64,000 bases of DNA from Symmachiella macrocystis. GTDB lineage: Bacteria; Planctomycetota; Planctomycetia; Planctomycetales; Planctomycetaceae. This document shows, in pieces, positions 27,018 to 35,560 of the stretch. The translations under genes and the position numbers were made by a program. Below the pieces are notes generated by a model. That model did not search any database. It was not told the DNA's origin and saw only the letters and a list, made by a program, of their open reading frames with translations. The stretch is taken from NCBI RefSeq assembly GCF_007860075.1, contig NZ_SJPP01000001.1, positions 1,324,501 to 1,388,500 of the forward strand, given 5' to 3'. Position 1 is the first letter of the stretch. Each line of letters begins with the position of its first letter.

Positions 27018-28079
27018 TCACTTCGCCGCTTGCAAGGTACTACGTTTCTCAGCGATCAACGCAAGCAGGGCCTTCTGCGGGTCGGCAAATTTGGCCAAGC
27101 CCTCTTCCATCAACGTCTCTTCCATCTTCGTGAAGTCAACCTTGGCGTCGATGTCGTCCAGGACCTCTTGCGGCGGCAGTTGGTCGACTGCGCGCTCGAA
27201 TGTTAGGCCGTCGATTTTTTGGATGGCATCGTTCGTCGCCGGCGGATTGGTTTGAATGTCTGAGCCCGCCAAGGCGGCGACGTATTTTTGCGGTGGATCG
27301 TTGGGATTCTTCGTGCCGGTGCTGGCGAAGATGATCTCCTGGTCCAGCGACAATTTTTTATCCGCCCAGAATGCTTGGTTATCCTGCCACAACCGTTGGG
27401 CATTGACGATCCCCACCATGCCCTGGGCCGCTTCGCTCAACTCGGCGACTTGCTTGGCCGTGTAGACATCGATGCGACTGACGAAAATGCTATAGACCGA
27501 TTTGAAGTTGTCGAGCGAATCACGGCGTTGTGCTCCCCGCCAGACAGCGTCCCGGGCTGCCTGATATTGCCGCTGGCTAAAGATCAACGTGACGTTGACG
27601 GTGATTCCGGCAGCTACGAGTTCTTCCAGCGCCGCCAATCCCCCCGGCGTGGCGGGGACTTTGATCATGCGGTTGCTTTGCCCGGCGGCCCATTTCTTGC
27701 CCAGCTCGATATATTGCGCTGCTCGTTCTTCAGTGGAGAGTTTGCACTCGACGTCTTCCAACAACGGATCCAGCTCGAAGCTGACGTAGCCATCGTTACC
27801 CAGAGTTTTTTGATGGACATCGAAGAAGACTTCTTGTGCCTCTTTGACCAGCAAATTGGTCACCTGCCAAGCCACCGCCTCGTCGTCGAATCCCTCATCC
27901 ATGAGCGTGGCCAGTCGGTCGTCGAAGCGACCCGTTTTGATCAAGTCGCCCACGATGATCGGATTCGAAGTCGCTCCGGTCGCACCTTGTGCGCGATTCG
28001 TAGCTACGAGATCCGGATCGATACTATCGAGCCAAAGTTTGGTTCCGCTGGCAATGAGTGATTCCAAGGGGGTCATCAT
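27018..28079 (-). CDS. tal: Transaldolase
   Basis: Pentose phosphate pathway enzyme moving a dihydroxyacetone unit between sugar phosphates via a Schiff-base lysine. Family marks: [28 protein letters not shown] (the TSNP variant of TTNPSI), the lysine strand [40 protein letters not shown] and [11 protein letters not shown] start at the double ATG 28079/28076 since GGAG stands 7 bases upstream (28087-28090). The open frame to 28514 has no homology and overlaps the divergent gene. It has 353 aa, the long transaldolase type. It is divergent from the thioredoxin-like gene. Confidence 0.93.
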   Translation of the reverse strand: MMTPLESLIASGTKLWLDSIDPDLVATNRAQGATGATSNPIIVGDLIKTGRFDDRLATLMDEGFDDEAVAWQVTNLLVKEAQEVFFDVHQKTLGNDGYVSFELDPLLEDVECKLSTEERAAQYIELGKKWAAGQSNRMIKVPATPGGLAALEELVAAGITVNVTLIFSQRQYQAARDAVWRGAQRRDSLDNFKSVYSIFVSRIDVYTAKQVAELSEAAQGMVGIVNAQRLWQDNQAFWADKKLSLDQEIIFASTGTKNPNDPPQKYVAALAGSDIQTNPPATNDAIQKIDGLTFERAVDQLPPQEVLDDIDAKVDFTKMEETLMEEGLAKFADPQKALLALIAEKRSTLQAAK

Positions 28080-28363
28080 GATCGATCTCCGGAAGCCTGG
28101 TGTAGTGTATGCTGGACGACTGAAATGTCGGCATTGAATTGATGAGCCACAGATGCAACACAAAACAACCACGGGAAAACTCCGCGTGCTCTGCAAAGCA
28201 GCAGTGGGCGTGTCTGCGACCGAAGTATAGCGATTGGGTTTCCTCAAGAAAAGTAGCCGTATTGAACGATGGTAGGCGCACTGGTTAAAATAGCGTTCAC
28301 TGCTGGTAAAGCTCGATTCACCCAGCCGCAGTCCCCCCCCAAAAAAAAGTTCAAGGTATTCCC

Positions 28364-29008
28364 ATGCGAAGTTGGATTTTGATTGCTGCGACTTTGGTTG
28401 TCTTGGTTCCAGCGGAAACCACATCTGCGGGTAAGTACAATCCAGAACGCAACATCGGCGATGTTGCCCCAGTCTGGAAAGACCTGCCCGGGACCGACGG
28501 CAAAACACACTCACTCGCCGACTTGAAAGACAAAGAGGTCATCGTCGTCGTGGTGACCTGCAATACGTGTCCCTATGCGGTCGAGTATGAAGACCGCGTC
28601 ATCGAGTTTGCCAAGAAACACGCCGGTCGGGATTCCAAAATCGCCGTCGTGGCGTTGAGCGTGAATACTCGTGAAGAAGCGGACCTGTTGCCGGCGATGA
28701 AGGAGCGGGCCCAGGAGAAAAACTTTCCCTTCGCCTATCTCTTCGACGCATCACAAAAAATCGGTCGCGACTTCGGCGCGACCCGCACCCCCGAATTCTT
28801 CGTGCTCGACAAACAGCGAAAAATCATCTACATGGGAGCAATGGACGATTCCTCGGACCCCAAAAAGGTGACGAAGAACTACGTCGAACTGGCCGTCCAA
28901 GCAGCACTGGCCGGTAAGAAACCAGAGACGGAAGAAACCGTCGCCATCGGTTGCGGCGTACGCTACGAACGCAAGAGTCGCGCCCGCCGTCGTAAAAAGA
29001 CAAAGTGA
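28364..29008 (+). CDS. Exported thioredoxin-like/redoxin protein
   Basis: 214 aa with signal peptide ([20 protein letters not shown]). Thioredoxin-fold domain of the AhpC/TSA-like type: [38 protein letters not shown] with the CNTC active site, [15 protein letters not shown], and [22 protein letters not shown] with the cis-proline TP. The C-terminus is a short Cys-containing (AIGCGVRY) and very basic tail ([12 protein letters not shown]). It is related to resA-type thiol reductases in periplasm, although the CNTCPY motif belongs to the planctomycete-common redoxin subgroup. Its partner is unknown. Confidence 0.85.
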   Translation: MRSWILIAATLVVLVPAETTSAGKYNPERNIGDVAPVWKDLPGTDGKTHSLADLKDKEVIVVVVTCNTCPYAVEYEDRVIEFAKKHAGRDSKIAVVALSVNTREEADLLPAMKERAQEKNFPFAYLFDASQKIGRDFGATRTPEFFVLDKQRKIIYMGAMDDSSDPKKVTKNYVELAVQAALAGKKPETEETVAIGCGVRYERKSRARRRKKTK

Positions 29009-29080
29009 TCGTTTGCCGCCAGCCACCGATCGTCTGACACAAATTGGCAAACGGACTAGAAGATCATCCGAGCGGTCCCT

Positions 29081-29395
29081 ATGTACCATACATGCTTTAT
29101 CTGTGGATACCAAACATTGCCGGAACGCTGTGACTGGGAGATTTGCTCAAATTGCTTTTGGGAGGATGACGTATGGCCCAATGGACCGACAATAACAAGT
29201 AGCGCAAATGGTAGCATGTCGATTGCTCAGGCGCAGGCAAACTATATTGTTTACGGTGCCGTCTTACCGGAAATGGTAGAGCATACGCGACCGCCTCTCC
29301 CTGAGATGGGGAAAGACCCCGCTTGGGAACCTTACCCTGAAGCCATCCAACTGGCCAAACGAATCCAACAACAACGTGAGATGCACGGTGGATAG
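29081..29395 (+). CDS. CPCC-family cysteine-rich small protein (variant motif)
   Basis: 104 aa. It resembles CPCC domain proteins, which carry CPCCGYxTL ... YxICxVCFWEDD. Here the first motif reads CFICGYQTL, and the second CDWEICSNCFWEDD is well preserved, so four cysteines remain for a zinc ribbon. Then follow NGSMSIAQAQANYIVYG and a helical tail, also family-like. Function unknown. It lies 72 nt after the thioredoxin-like gene on the same strand, with a 23-bp inverted repeat just after its stop. Confidence 0.75.
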   Translation: MYHTCFICGYQTLPERCDWEICSNCFWEDDVWPNGPTITSSANGSMSIAQAQANYIVYGAVLPEMVEHTRPPLPEMGKDPAWEPYPEAIQLAKRIQQQREMHGG

Positions 29396-29399
29396 GACC

Positions 29400-29476
29400 A
29401 GTAGGTCATGCTGTGCATGACGTAGCTAGGGAGAACGTGAATCATGCAAGATTCGTCATGCACAGCATGACCTACT
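29400..29476. terminator. Perfect 23-bp inverted repeat between convergent genes
   Basis: Arms at 29400-29422 and 29454-29476 are exact reverse complements with a 31-base loop. It lies between the CPCC gene and the ketosynthase-like gene, which run towards each other, so a two-way transcription end is plausible. The arm sequence (AGGTCATGCTGTGCATGAC) looks like a mobile or dispersed palindrome rather than a GC-hairpin/T-run terminator. Confidence 0.5.
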
Positions 29477-29518
29477 CCCTGGCATCCGCCAGCAGCACCC
29501 CGGTTTTATAGGCGCCGT

Positions 29519-30808
29519 TTAGACGGCACGCAGTACGGCGGCGGCGCATTGGCCGACGTCGGTGCGGTTGACGGTCATCGCAGCTGAACTGCGGGATCGC
29601 ATCGGGCTGCCGTGAATCACGTTGAGGCGGCAATTCGGATCGGGCGTTTCGTAGTTGAGCGTCATCGGGATTTGCTGATGTCGCAAGGCCAGCACGGTAC
29701 CCGCCAATTCAACGGCTCCCGAACCGGCATCGAAATTGCCGAAATAGCTCTTCATCGCTGTCACCGGAACCCGTTCGGCAGCGGTCCCCATCGAACGGTG
29801 ATAGGCTCGTGCTTCGACTAAGTCGTCCCGCTGCGTGCTCTTACCATGGGCGTTGATGTGGCCCAATTCATCGGGTCGCAACTGCGCCTGTTGCAGTGCT
29901 TTTTGGATGGCTCGCACCAGTCCCGTTCCGCCGGCTCCGTTGGCATAGCCGGTACCGTCGCAACCGGCGCCCAGGCCAATGACTTCAGCGTAAATATCGG
30001 CACCGCGAGCGACGGCGTGCTCGTAGAGCTCGACAACAAAAGTTGCGGCTCCCTCGCCCACAATGCTGCCGTCACGATTCATATCGAACGGCCGGCAGGC
30101 TCGCTTAGGATCTTCGCCGTTGTGCGACAAACTGTCCATCAAATTCATCCGGGCAATATCGACCGGATCGACGTTGGAGCTGCACGCTCCGACGATCATG
30201 GCGTCAGCGGCGCCCCGTTGAATCGTGCGTGTCGCTTCGGCCAATGCCAGTAGTGCCGAGGCATCGCGGCTGGTGATTGTATTGTTGGGGCCGCGTGCGT
30301 CGAACTCGATCGAGACGTGACAAGCAGGCATGTTCGGCAGTTGTTTGAGCAGCCACAACGGGGCAATCTTGCCCATGCTGCCTTCGCCCCACCGCGTGTA
30401 TTCAAAGGCTTCCTGCGCGTCGGCGCAGTCGCTGGCAGCTTGGGCCAATTCTTGGGGTGTGGAGGAGATACGGCCTGCGCCGAATTCGACACCCAAACGG
30501 TCGGGGTCGACATCGCCGCGGCTGAGTCCGGCATCTTCCATCGCCAGATTGGCTGAGGAGACGCCCAGCTGAATATCGCGGGACATCACCTTGAGCATTT
30601 TCCGTTGCCGCAAATAGCCCGTTGCGTCGAAGTCTTGGACTTCGGCGGCGAATTTGCACGGCAAATCGGAACGTACAAAGGCTTCGATGAAATCGATACC
30701 CGATCGACCAGAAGAGAGATTGCGCCAGAACGCATCGTTTCCGATACCGACCGGTGAAACAACACCCACGCCCGTGATTACTACACGGGGGCTAGTTTCA
30801 GCCATCAT
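29519..30808 (-). CDS. Beta-ketoacyl-ACP synthase-like protein with altered active site
   Basis: Thiolase-fold protein of the FabF/KAS type. The start VVITGVGVVSPVGIGNDAFW, the PFDMNRDGSIVGEGAATFVV stretch and HINAHGKSTQRDD are typical. However the nucleophile region reads GPNNTITSRDASALL, putting Asp (about residue 181) where Cys is expected. The second His motif reads KSYFGNFDAGSGAVE instead of KSxxGHxxGAAGAxE (His to Asn). The final GFGGTN loop is also missing. One catalytic His remains. A condensing activity is unlikely; a chain-length-factor-like, scaffold or decarboxylating role is possible. ATG pair at 30808/30805 is used, about 429 aa. The open frame upstream lacks homology. Confidence 0.8.
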   Translation of the reverse strand: MMAETSPRVVITGVGVVSPVGIGNDAFWRNLSSGRSGIDFIEAFVRSDLPCKFAAEVQDFDATGYLRQRKMLKVMSRDIQLGVSSANLAMEDAGLSRGDVDPDRLGVEFGAGRISSTPQELAQAASDCADAQEAFEYTRWGEGSMGKIAPLWLLKQLPNMPACHVSIEFDARGPNNTITSRDASALLALAEATRTIQRGAADAMIVGACSSNVDPVDIARMNLMDSLSHNGEDPKRACRPFDMNRDGSIVGEGAATFVVELYEHAVARGADIYAEVIGLGAGCDGTGYANGAGGTGLVRAIQKALQQAQLRPDELGHINAHGKSTQRDDLVEARAYHRSMGTAAERVPVTAMKSYFGNFDAGSGAVELAGTVLALRHQQIPMTLNYETPDPNCRLNVIHGSPMRSRSSAAMTVNRTDVGQCAAAVLRAV

Positions 30809-31594
30809 AGCTTGACCCACAATCAATGAGGCTCGTCCGCAGCTTTCCTGCAACCGGACGCCAATTTCGTTCACTAATCCCCTGCGTGTCCCTTACAGAG
30901 GCCGCCCAATATGAAATTGGGGCGTACGCAATTCAATCGCGTGCCACTATTATCGACCTGTTCACGAACCGTTGCTTAACCAGAAGCTCATTCGGTCCGA
31001 TTGCAGCGACATAGCGGCAATTCCTTGCGCCTGCATTCTACGGATCTCTAAAGGAGAACGGATCTCTTTGGCGAGAACCTTCGGTTTACCGCACAACAGC
31101 GTGCGAGAATCCGACCGCAACAGGCAGTCATACTTGGAGAGTGTCACCCAGCAAGACACATGCGAGAGTCTCTGCAATGAGACGCTCAGCGTTTTGCTTG
31201 CCCAACAAAATCCAGCAATCCAAGGGGTCCCACCCCCGCAGAAAACTAAGATTCACTCAATATCAGGCATAAGTATTACACCCTCCGAATGGACGAATGT
31301 CAAGAACAATTGACAGAATGAGTGTACGACAATCAAACTTCCCAGACCGAAATCCGCTTTACGAAGCCAAGGCAACCCGCGTTGACTTCATAAGTGAGTC
31401 CGAACGAGGCGAAGTTTAACGGAAACCCACCACGAAAAGTGTTCACTTGTATACATCTAGCAACCCAGACACAGGATTCGCGACTCGAAAGGTGCCCCAG
31501 GCACCATATTCCTCGCGGTGGTTTCCCTTTGATTTGGTTTCAGTCATAACAATTACTCAAAACTGACATCCGTTTGCCGCAAGGATCAGAGGAT
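30809..31594. other. Long intergenic region
   Basis: A 786-base gap between the divergent ketosynthase-like gene and mutM. Open frames in it (for example 30972-31313 forward and 30962-31177 reverse) have no ribosome binding sites, odd composition and no recognisable domains. It should include both promoters. I see no RNA gene or clear repeat here. Confidence 0.5.
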
Positions 31595-32440
31595 ATGCCG
31601 GAACTGCCGGAAGTAGAAACCATGGTGCGAGGGATTCGCCCCAGCGTCGAAGGACGTGTGATTTCAGCGATGAAAAAGTGTCGCTGCCCTTGCAAGCCGA
31701 TCACGATGAACCCCACTTGGCCGCGGATCGTCAAACGGGTCGTGGGGCAGCGGGTGGTCGAAGTGACCCGCATCGCCAAACGCGCTGTGTTCCAATTGTC
31801 CAGCGGCGATGCCATTGTGATTGAGCCGCGGATGACCGGGCTGTTGTTGCTCAACGATCCTCCCGACCGTGGACACTTGCGCGTGCGTTGGGATTTTGAG
31901 CATCCTGCGGGTGACTCGTCACTCTGGTTTTGGGACCGGCGCGGCTTAGGGACGCTCTCGTTGTATTCAGCTGCGGAATTGTCCCAGCGGCTAGCCCCGC
32001 CACATTTGGGCGTCGACGCGCTGAAGATCACGCCGCGGCAATGGAAAGTCGTCTGTGGAAAGACCAAACGGGCGATCAAAGTCGCTTTGCTGGACCAGAA
32101 ATTCGTTGCCGGGATCGGCAATTTGTACGCCAGCGAGATATTACACCGCGCAGGCATCCATCCCCAGCAGCCGGCCGATGAACTCACGCAGCCACAAATC
32201 CAGCGTATGGCGAATGCCACACGAACAGTGCTCCGCACAGCGATTGAGCATGAGGGTTCGACGCTCTCGGACGGCACCTACCGTAATGCACTCAATCAAA
32301 ACGGTTCGTATCAAAACTCGCATCGGGTCTACCAGCGTGCGGAAGAATTCTGCCCCAATTGCCGCGAAACGCCGGTGCAGCGGATCGTGCAGGGACAGCG
32401 TTCCACGTTCTTCTGCCCCGCATGCCAACCACTCCGTTAA
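31595..32440 (+). CDS. mutM: Formamidopyrimidine-DNA glycosylase
   Basis: Base-excision repair enzyme removing 8-oxoguanine and related lesions, with AP-lyase activity. The start must be ATG 31595: the mature N-terminus PELPEVET provides the catalytic proline and glutamate. Other marks: RIAKRAVFQL with the loop lysine, LLLNDPPDRGHLRVRW, GVDAL, LLDQKFVAGIGNLYASEILHRA (helix-two-turns-helix), and a terminal zinc finger CPNC-x16-CPAC with the DNA-binding QGQRSTFFC. It has 281 aa, normal length. AGAGG precedes the ATG. It converges with the PLD gene. Confidence 0.95.
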   Translation: MPELPEVETMVRGIRPSVEGRVISAMKKCRCPCKPITMNPTWPRIVKRVVGQRVVEVTRIAKRAVFQLSSGDAIVIEPRMTGLLLLNDPPDRGHLRVRWDFEHPAGDSSLWFWDRRGLGTLSLYSAAELSQRLAPPHLGVDALKITPRQWKVVCGKTKRAIKVALLDQKFVAGIGNLYASEILHRAGIHPQQPADELTQPQIQRMANATRTVLRTAIEHEGSTLSDGTYRNALNQNGSYQNSHRVYQRAEEFCPNCRETPVQRIVQGQRSTFFCPACQPLR

Positions 32441-32526
32441 CAACAAAACGCGGCTCAACAGGAGCTTCGCCCTCCCGTCACGCTGAAAGCACGGGACGAG
32501 CTGATACTGAATGGATCGTTGTCGTA

Positions 32527-33219
32527 CTAAAACGCCTCGCACTCTTTCCAAAGGCGTTCAAATTCTTTTTCGAACGGGACCAGTAATGCGCGGTCGTCGG
32601 TGATGATGTAATTTTCTTCGTTGTACTGTGCTGCGGAGCGGGTCCAGTTGTAGCTGCCTGTGAGTAATTGCTTGCGGTCGAACAGAGCAAATTTGTGGTG
32701 CATGTGATTCGATGTCCGATCAATTTTGACCGGCACCCCTGATTTGGCCAAACGTTCGGTGTCGGAACCGGTATCGAATGCTTTGTCGTTGTCGGTGATG
32801 ATCCGCAGTTTTAAGCCCCGCTTGTAAGCGGCGAGGATTTCGGTCGTAATGCGATCGTCGGTAATCGTAAATACGCAGACGTCCGCACGGGACCGCGCTG
32901 CCCGAAAGAGGCCGTTGATTTTCTGCCAACAATGATCGCCGGGACTGAAGCAAGTATCGGTGTTGCCTTCCGGGGCTTCCTCAGCGGAACGACGCAGGAC
33001 TTTGGTGACCTCCTCCAACCAATCGAGCGTCAAATCGGCATTTGCCGGTACGGTCGATTGCCGAGCGATATCGAATGCCAAGCTGTGGCAGCGTGCCAAG
33101 CGATGTTTATCGAGATCGATGTGCGTCAATCGCTCAGCCAATTCCCGTTTCTCCGCCCGAGACATCCGATAATCGTCGAGCGTGTCTGTGAGGTATTCCG
33201 CGAGTTGTTCGTCGTGCAT
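32527..33219 (-). CDS. Single-HKD phospholipase D-like protein
   Basis: 230 aa. The C-terminal half holds one HKD motif, HMHHKFALFDRKQLLTGSYN followed by WTRSA and NEEN, which is very like the mitochondrial cardiolipin hydrolase/Nuc-type nuclease family that dimerises to make an active site. The middle part (SRADVCVFTITDDRITTEIL, GLKLRIITDNDKA) is also typical. The N-terminal ~90 residues (TDTLDDYRMSRAEKRELAER) form a helical extension. No signal peptide, so likely a cytoplasmic nuclease or phosphodiesterase. It starts 8 nt after the AtuA-like gene stop, so it is co-transcribed with the AtuA pair. The reason for that pairing is unclear. Confidence 0.82.
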   Translation of the reverse strand: MHDEQLAEYLTDTLDDYRMSRAEKRELAERLTHIDLDKHRLARCHSLAFDIARQSTVPANADLTLDWLEEVTKVLRRSAEEAPEGNTDTCFSPGDHCWQKINGLFRAARSRADVCVFTITDDRITTEILAAYKRGLKLRIITDNDKAFDTGSDTERLAKSGVPVKIDRTSNHMHHKFALFDRKQLLTGSYNWTRSAAQYNEENYIITDDRALLVPFEKEFERLWKECEAF

Positions 33220-33227
33220 AGTATGAC

Positions 33228-33587
33228 CTAAGTCGGGTGTGATTCCGGTTGCATCGCCGCCAGGTTCTCGGGACGCGGCAATTGCATTTCGAGTACCGCC
33301 AGCGCCAGCACCTTGCCTTGACTGTCGATGCGCAGCGAACGACTCGCGCCGCCGTCGAGGATGCCGGGTAAAACAAAATTGTAGGCCCGAATCCCGGGCA
33401 GCGGATAACGATGAACGCCCTGGGGTTTCAATTCGTGCAAATGTTCAGCCAGACGCTCGGGCGTGAGTTCTTGTTCTAGGAATGCGTATCCGGCAGCGGT
33501 ATAGGCAATTACGCCGACGTTGGCGCCGGTCCCTTTATCGCCCGAGCGGGCGTGTGCGATTTCTTTGAGGGATATCGTGTTGTTCAT
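33228..33587 (-). CDS. AtuA-like C-terminal-domain protein
   Basis: 119 aa corresponding to the small alpha/beta domain that follows the AtuA core in many proteins (AtuA-like ferredoxin-fold). ISLKEIAHARSGDKGTGANV is its hallmark, then PQGVHRYPLPGIRAYNFVLP and GILDGGASRSLRIDSQGK. The start ATG 33587 overlaps the stop of the AtuA gene (ATGA), so the two are translated together. The same frame runs on to 33965 inside atuA, but that extension is antisense-free shadow without homology. It probably forms a complex with the upstream protein. Confidence 0.85.
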   Translation of the reverse strand: MNNTISLKEIAHARSGDKGTGANVGVIAYTAAGYAFLEQELTPERLAEHLHELKPQGVHRYPLPGIRAYNFVLPGILDGGASRSLRIDSQGKVLALAVLEMQLPRPENLAAMQPESHPT

Positions 33588-34966
33588 AGCGTCCAATCTC
33601 CAGCGGCGCGGACTTCGACCTGCGGGGTGACGCGCGTTTGGGCGATCAACGTTGGCCAAAACGCCATCACCGGATACGGCTTGGGACGCGGACCGGTGTA
33701 TCCCGTGACGCCAGGGGGACCGGCGGTGACGAGCGGGGCAAATTCGCGGAGAAATCGTTCTAGGTTGGGCTTCGACGGATCGTGCGCCGTCACGCGCAGC
33801 ACGACCTCCCACGGCACCGGTCGATGGGGCCACCCGCCTGGGACACTGTCGCCACCGCCGAGTGTTTCGATGTTCGTTCGTTGCAAATGCACCCCGGCGC
33901 GGGCCACGCGGTCGAGTATGATTTGTCCGCACCCACGCGCCTTGGCAATGGCACCGCGTCCACAAATCACCAAGCTCCCGGTCGCCATATAACCATCACG
34001 ATAGGCCAGCGAGACCTTGAAATTCTCCGGCGCAGGTCCGCCCTGCGCTCCAGCGACGGCAACGCGGTCCGCGCCGATTTGATTAAGCGTGACATGCGAA
34101 AAGTCAACATCGACATCGGGCGTGAGGTAATGCGCGGGATCGCCGATTTCGTAAACCAGTTGCTCCGCTACGGTGGCGACGGTCACCGCCCCTTGGGTAC
34201 CAACGGGTTTGGTGATCACAACATCGCCGCTGTCAGAAATCTCAGCAATCGGGTAACCGACGTTTGCCAGTGCGAGTGGCGCGCCGTGGCGATCCCAATC
34301 CGAAAACATGCCGCCGGTCGCCTGTGCGCCACACTCGATCAGATGTCCCGCAACTGAGGCTGCCGCCAGCGAATTCCAATCGGCCCAGTCCCAGCCGAAT
34401 TCATGCACTGCCGGCCCGACGGTTAGCGACGCATCAGCCACCCGACCGGTGATGACGATTCTCGCATCCTGTCGGAGCGCCTCGACGATTCCTGCAGCGC
34501 CGAGATACGCATTGGCGCTGGCGATTTGCGGACGGATTTGGTCCAGCGCACCGCCGGTCTCCAGGTTCTCAAACGGCTCACCAGCGGCGAGATGTGTGTC
34601 GAGTTGCGGCAACAGATCATCGCCCGCCACAGAGGCGACGCGCACATCGTTCAAACCCGCTTTTTGGAGAATGTCCGAGACAGCGCCAGCGCAGGCGGAG
34701 GGGTGCATGCCGCCGGCATTGGTGACGATTTTTAAATGCGGTTGAGCGCGCAACTGGGGAATCAGACTCTCCACGACGGTGGGAAAATCGCTGACGAAAC
34801 CGGCATTTTTATCCCGCGACTTGAGATGCGCTAAGATGGAGAGCGTGAGTTCCGCCAAGTATTCTAGCGTGAGGTAATCCAGCTGTCCGGATTCACACAA
34901 CAGCCGCGGCGCGTCGAGGTTGTCCCCCCAAAAGCCAGCGGCATTGCCCACTCGAATGCTTGTCAT
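33584..34966 (-). CDS. AtuA-family (acyclic terpene utilization) protein
   Basis: 460 aa, DUF1446/AtuA family: RVGNAAGFWGDNLDAPRLL, LDYLTLEYLAELTLSIL, GFVSDF, KIVTNAGGMHPSACA, GAANAYLGAAGI-like ANAYLGAAGIVEAL, DARIVITGRVADASLTVGP and MATGSLVICGRGAIAKARG. The family was named for citronellol/geranyl catabolism in Pseudomonas, but most members have no proven reaction and occur with acyl-CoA genes. None are here. The separate small domain gene overlaps its end, so AtuA, the small domain and the PLD form an operon. The 35027-35437 gene lies 60 nt upstream on the same strand. Confidence 0.85.
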   Translation of the reverse strand: MTSIRVGNAAGFWGDNLDAPRLLCESGQLDYLTLEYLAELTLSILAHLKSRDKNAGFVSDFPTVVESLIPQLRAQPHLKIVTNAGGMHPSACAGAVSDILQKAGLNDVRVASVAGDDLLPQLDTHLAAGEPFENLETGGALDQIRPQIASANAYLGAAGIVEALRQDARIVITGRVADASLTVGPAVHEFGWDWADWNSLAAASVAGHLIECGAQATGGMFSDWDRHGAPLALANVGYPIAEISDSGDVVITKPVGTQGAVTVATVAEQLVYEIGDPAHYLTPDVDVDFSHVTLNQIGADRVAVAGAQGGPAPENFKVSLAYRDGYMATGSLVICGRGAIAKARGCGQIILDRVARAGVHLQRTNIETLGGGDSVPGGWPHRPVPWEVVLRVTAHDPSKPNLERFLREFAPLVTAGPPGVTGYTGPRPKPYPVMAFWPTLIAQTRVTPQVEVRAAGDWTL

Positions 34967-35026
34967 GATCGATTCCGCCGCCGCTCCCGGCCAAGATTTC
35001 GGACATTTTGGGTCGCCGCTTCAGGA

Positions 35027-35437
35027 TCACTCGTCGTTGGGCGACTGTTTCGGGGGAATGACAGTTGTATCCGGCTGAGGTTTGTTGCCGGTTTTTAGAT
35101 AGAACAGGTCGTCACCCCGCGAAGCTTCGGGAAGCGGCGCGCGGGATTTACGGCGGACGCGGTGTCCCCACAGGATCACGACCAACAACAACCCCAGCCC
35201 GGTGATTGTGATACCAAGCAGGACCATCACTCCGACCGTAAAGGTGAGTTGCCGCTTTTCCTCTAGGTTCGCAGGGTCAACCTCACGAATGCCTTGAGTG
35301 GCGGGAGTGTTTGCCGTAACTGTCGTTGGCTTGTCATCCGCGCACAGTGATCCGGGAACTACCGACAGTCCGCAAATGAAAACGATAAAACACCGTTGTG
35401 CGGCGGTCATATTTCCGGTCAGCCTTTCCAGGATCAT
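35027..35437 (-). CDS. Small hypothetical membrane protein with signal peptide
   Basis: Up to 136 aa, not recognised. Either ATG 35437 or ATG 35410 may be the start; the second gives a cleaner signal peptide (MTAAQRCFIVFICGLSVVPG, cut near LCA). One membrane segment follows (LTFTVGVMVLLGITITGLGL and on to about residue 95), then a basic stop-transfer (HRVRRKSRAP) and a Pro-rich tail. The predicted form is a short exported N-terminus, one helix and a cytoplasmic tail. It lies 60 nt upstream of atuA. Confidence 0.6.
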   Translation of the reverse strand: MILERLTGNMTAAQRCFIVFICGLSVVPGSLCADDKPTTVTANTPATQGIREVDPANLEEKRQLTFTVGVMVLLGITITGLGLLLVVILWGHRVRRKSRAPLPEASRGDDLFYLKTGNKPQPDTTVIPPKQSPNDE

Positions 35438-35468
35438 GTCAGCGTCGGCCGTTTGTCAATCGGTGTCT

Positions 35469-35557
35469 GAAGGAGCATTTGAAACCAATCCCACGAGCGT
35501 ATCAACTTTAGGAAGGAGCATTTGAAACCAATCCCACGAGCGTATCAACTTTAGGAA
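35469..35557. repeat. Tandem duplication of 43 bp
   Basis: Two perfect copies with a period of 43 bases (identity continues for 46 positions), unit starting GAAGGAGCATTTGAAACC. It is between the start of the small membrane protein gene and the stop of the dnaJ-like gene, 4 bases from that stop. It is too small for a satellite and looks like a recent slippage or recombination event. Confidence 0.85.
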
Positions 35558-35560
35558 CGA

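Noticed and set aside
28080-28514. 145-residue upstream extension of transaldolase
   Set aside because: No homology, overlaps the divergent thioredoxin-like gene, and a good ribosome binding site stands at 28087-28090.
30972-31313. 113-aa frame in the long gap before mutM
   Set aside because: TTG start, no ribosome binding site, no regular secondary-structure pattern.
33588-33965. Upstream extension of the AtuA-like small domain gene
   Set aside because: It runs inside atuA in another frame; the ATGA overlap gives a natural start.
35469-35557. Possible CRISPR-like repeat
   Set aside because: Only two directly adjacent copies without spacers, so a simple tandem duplication.
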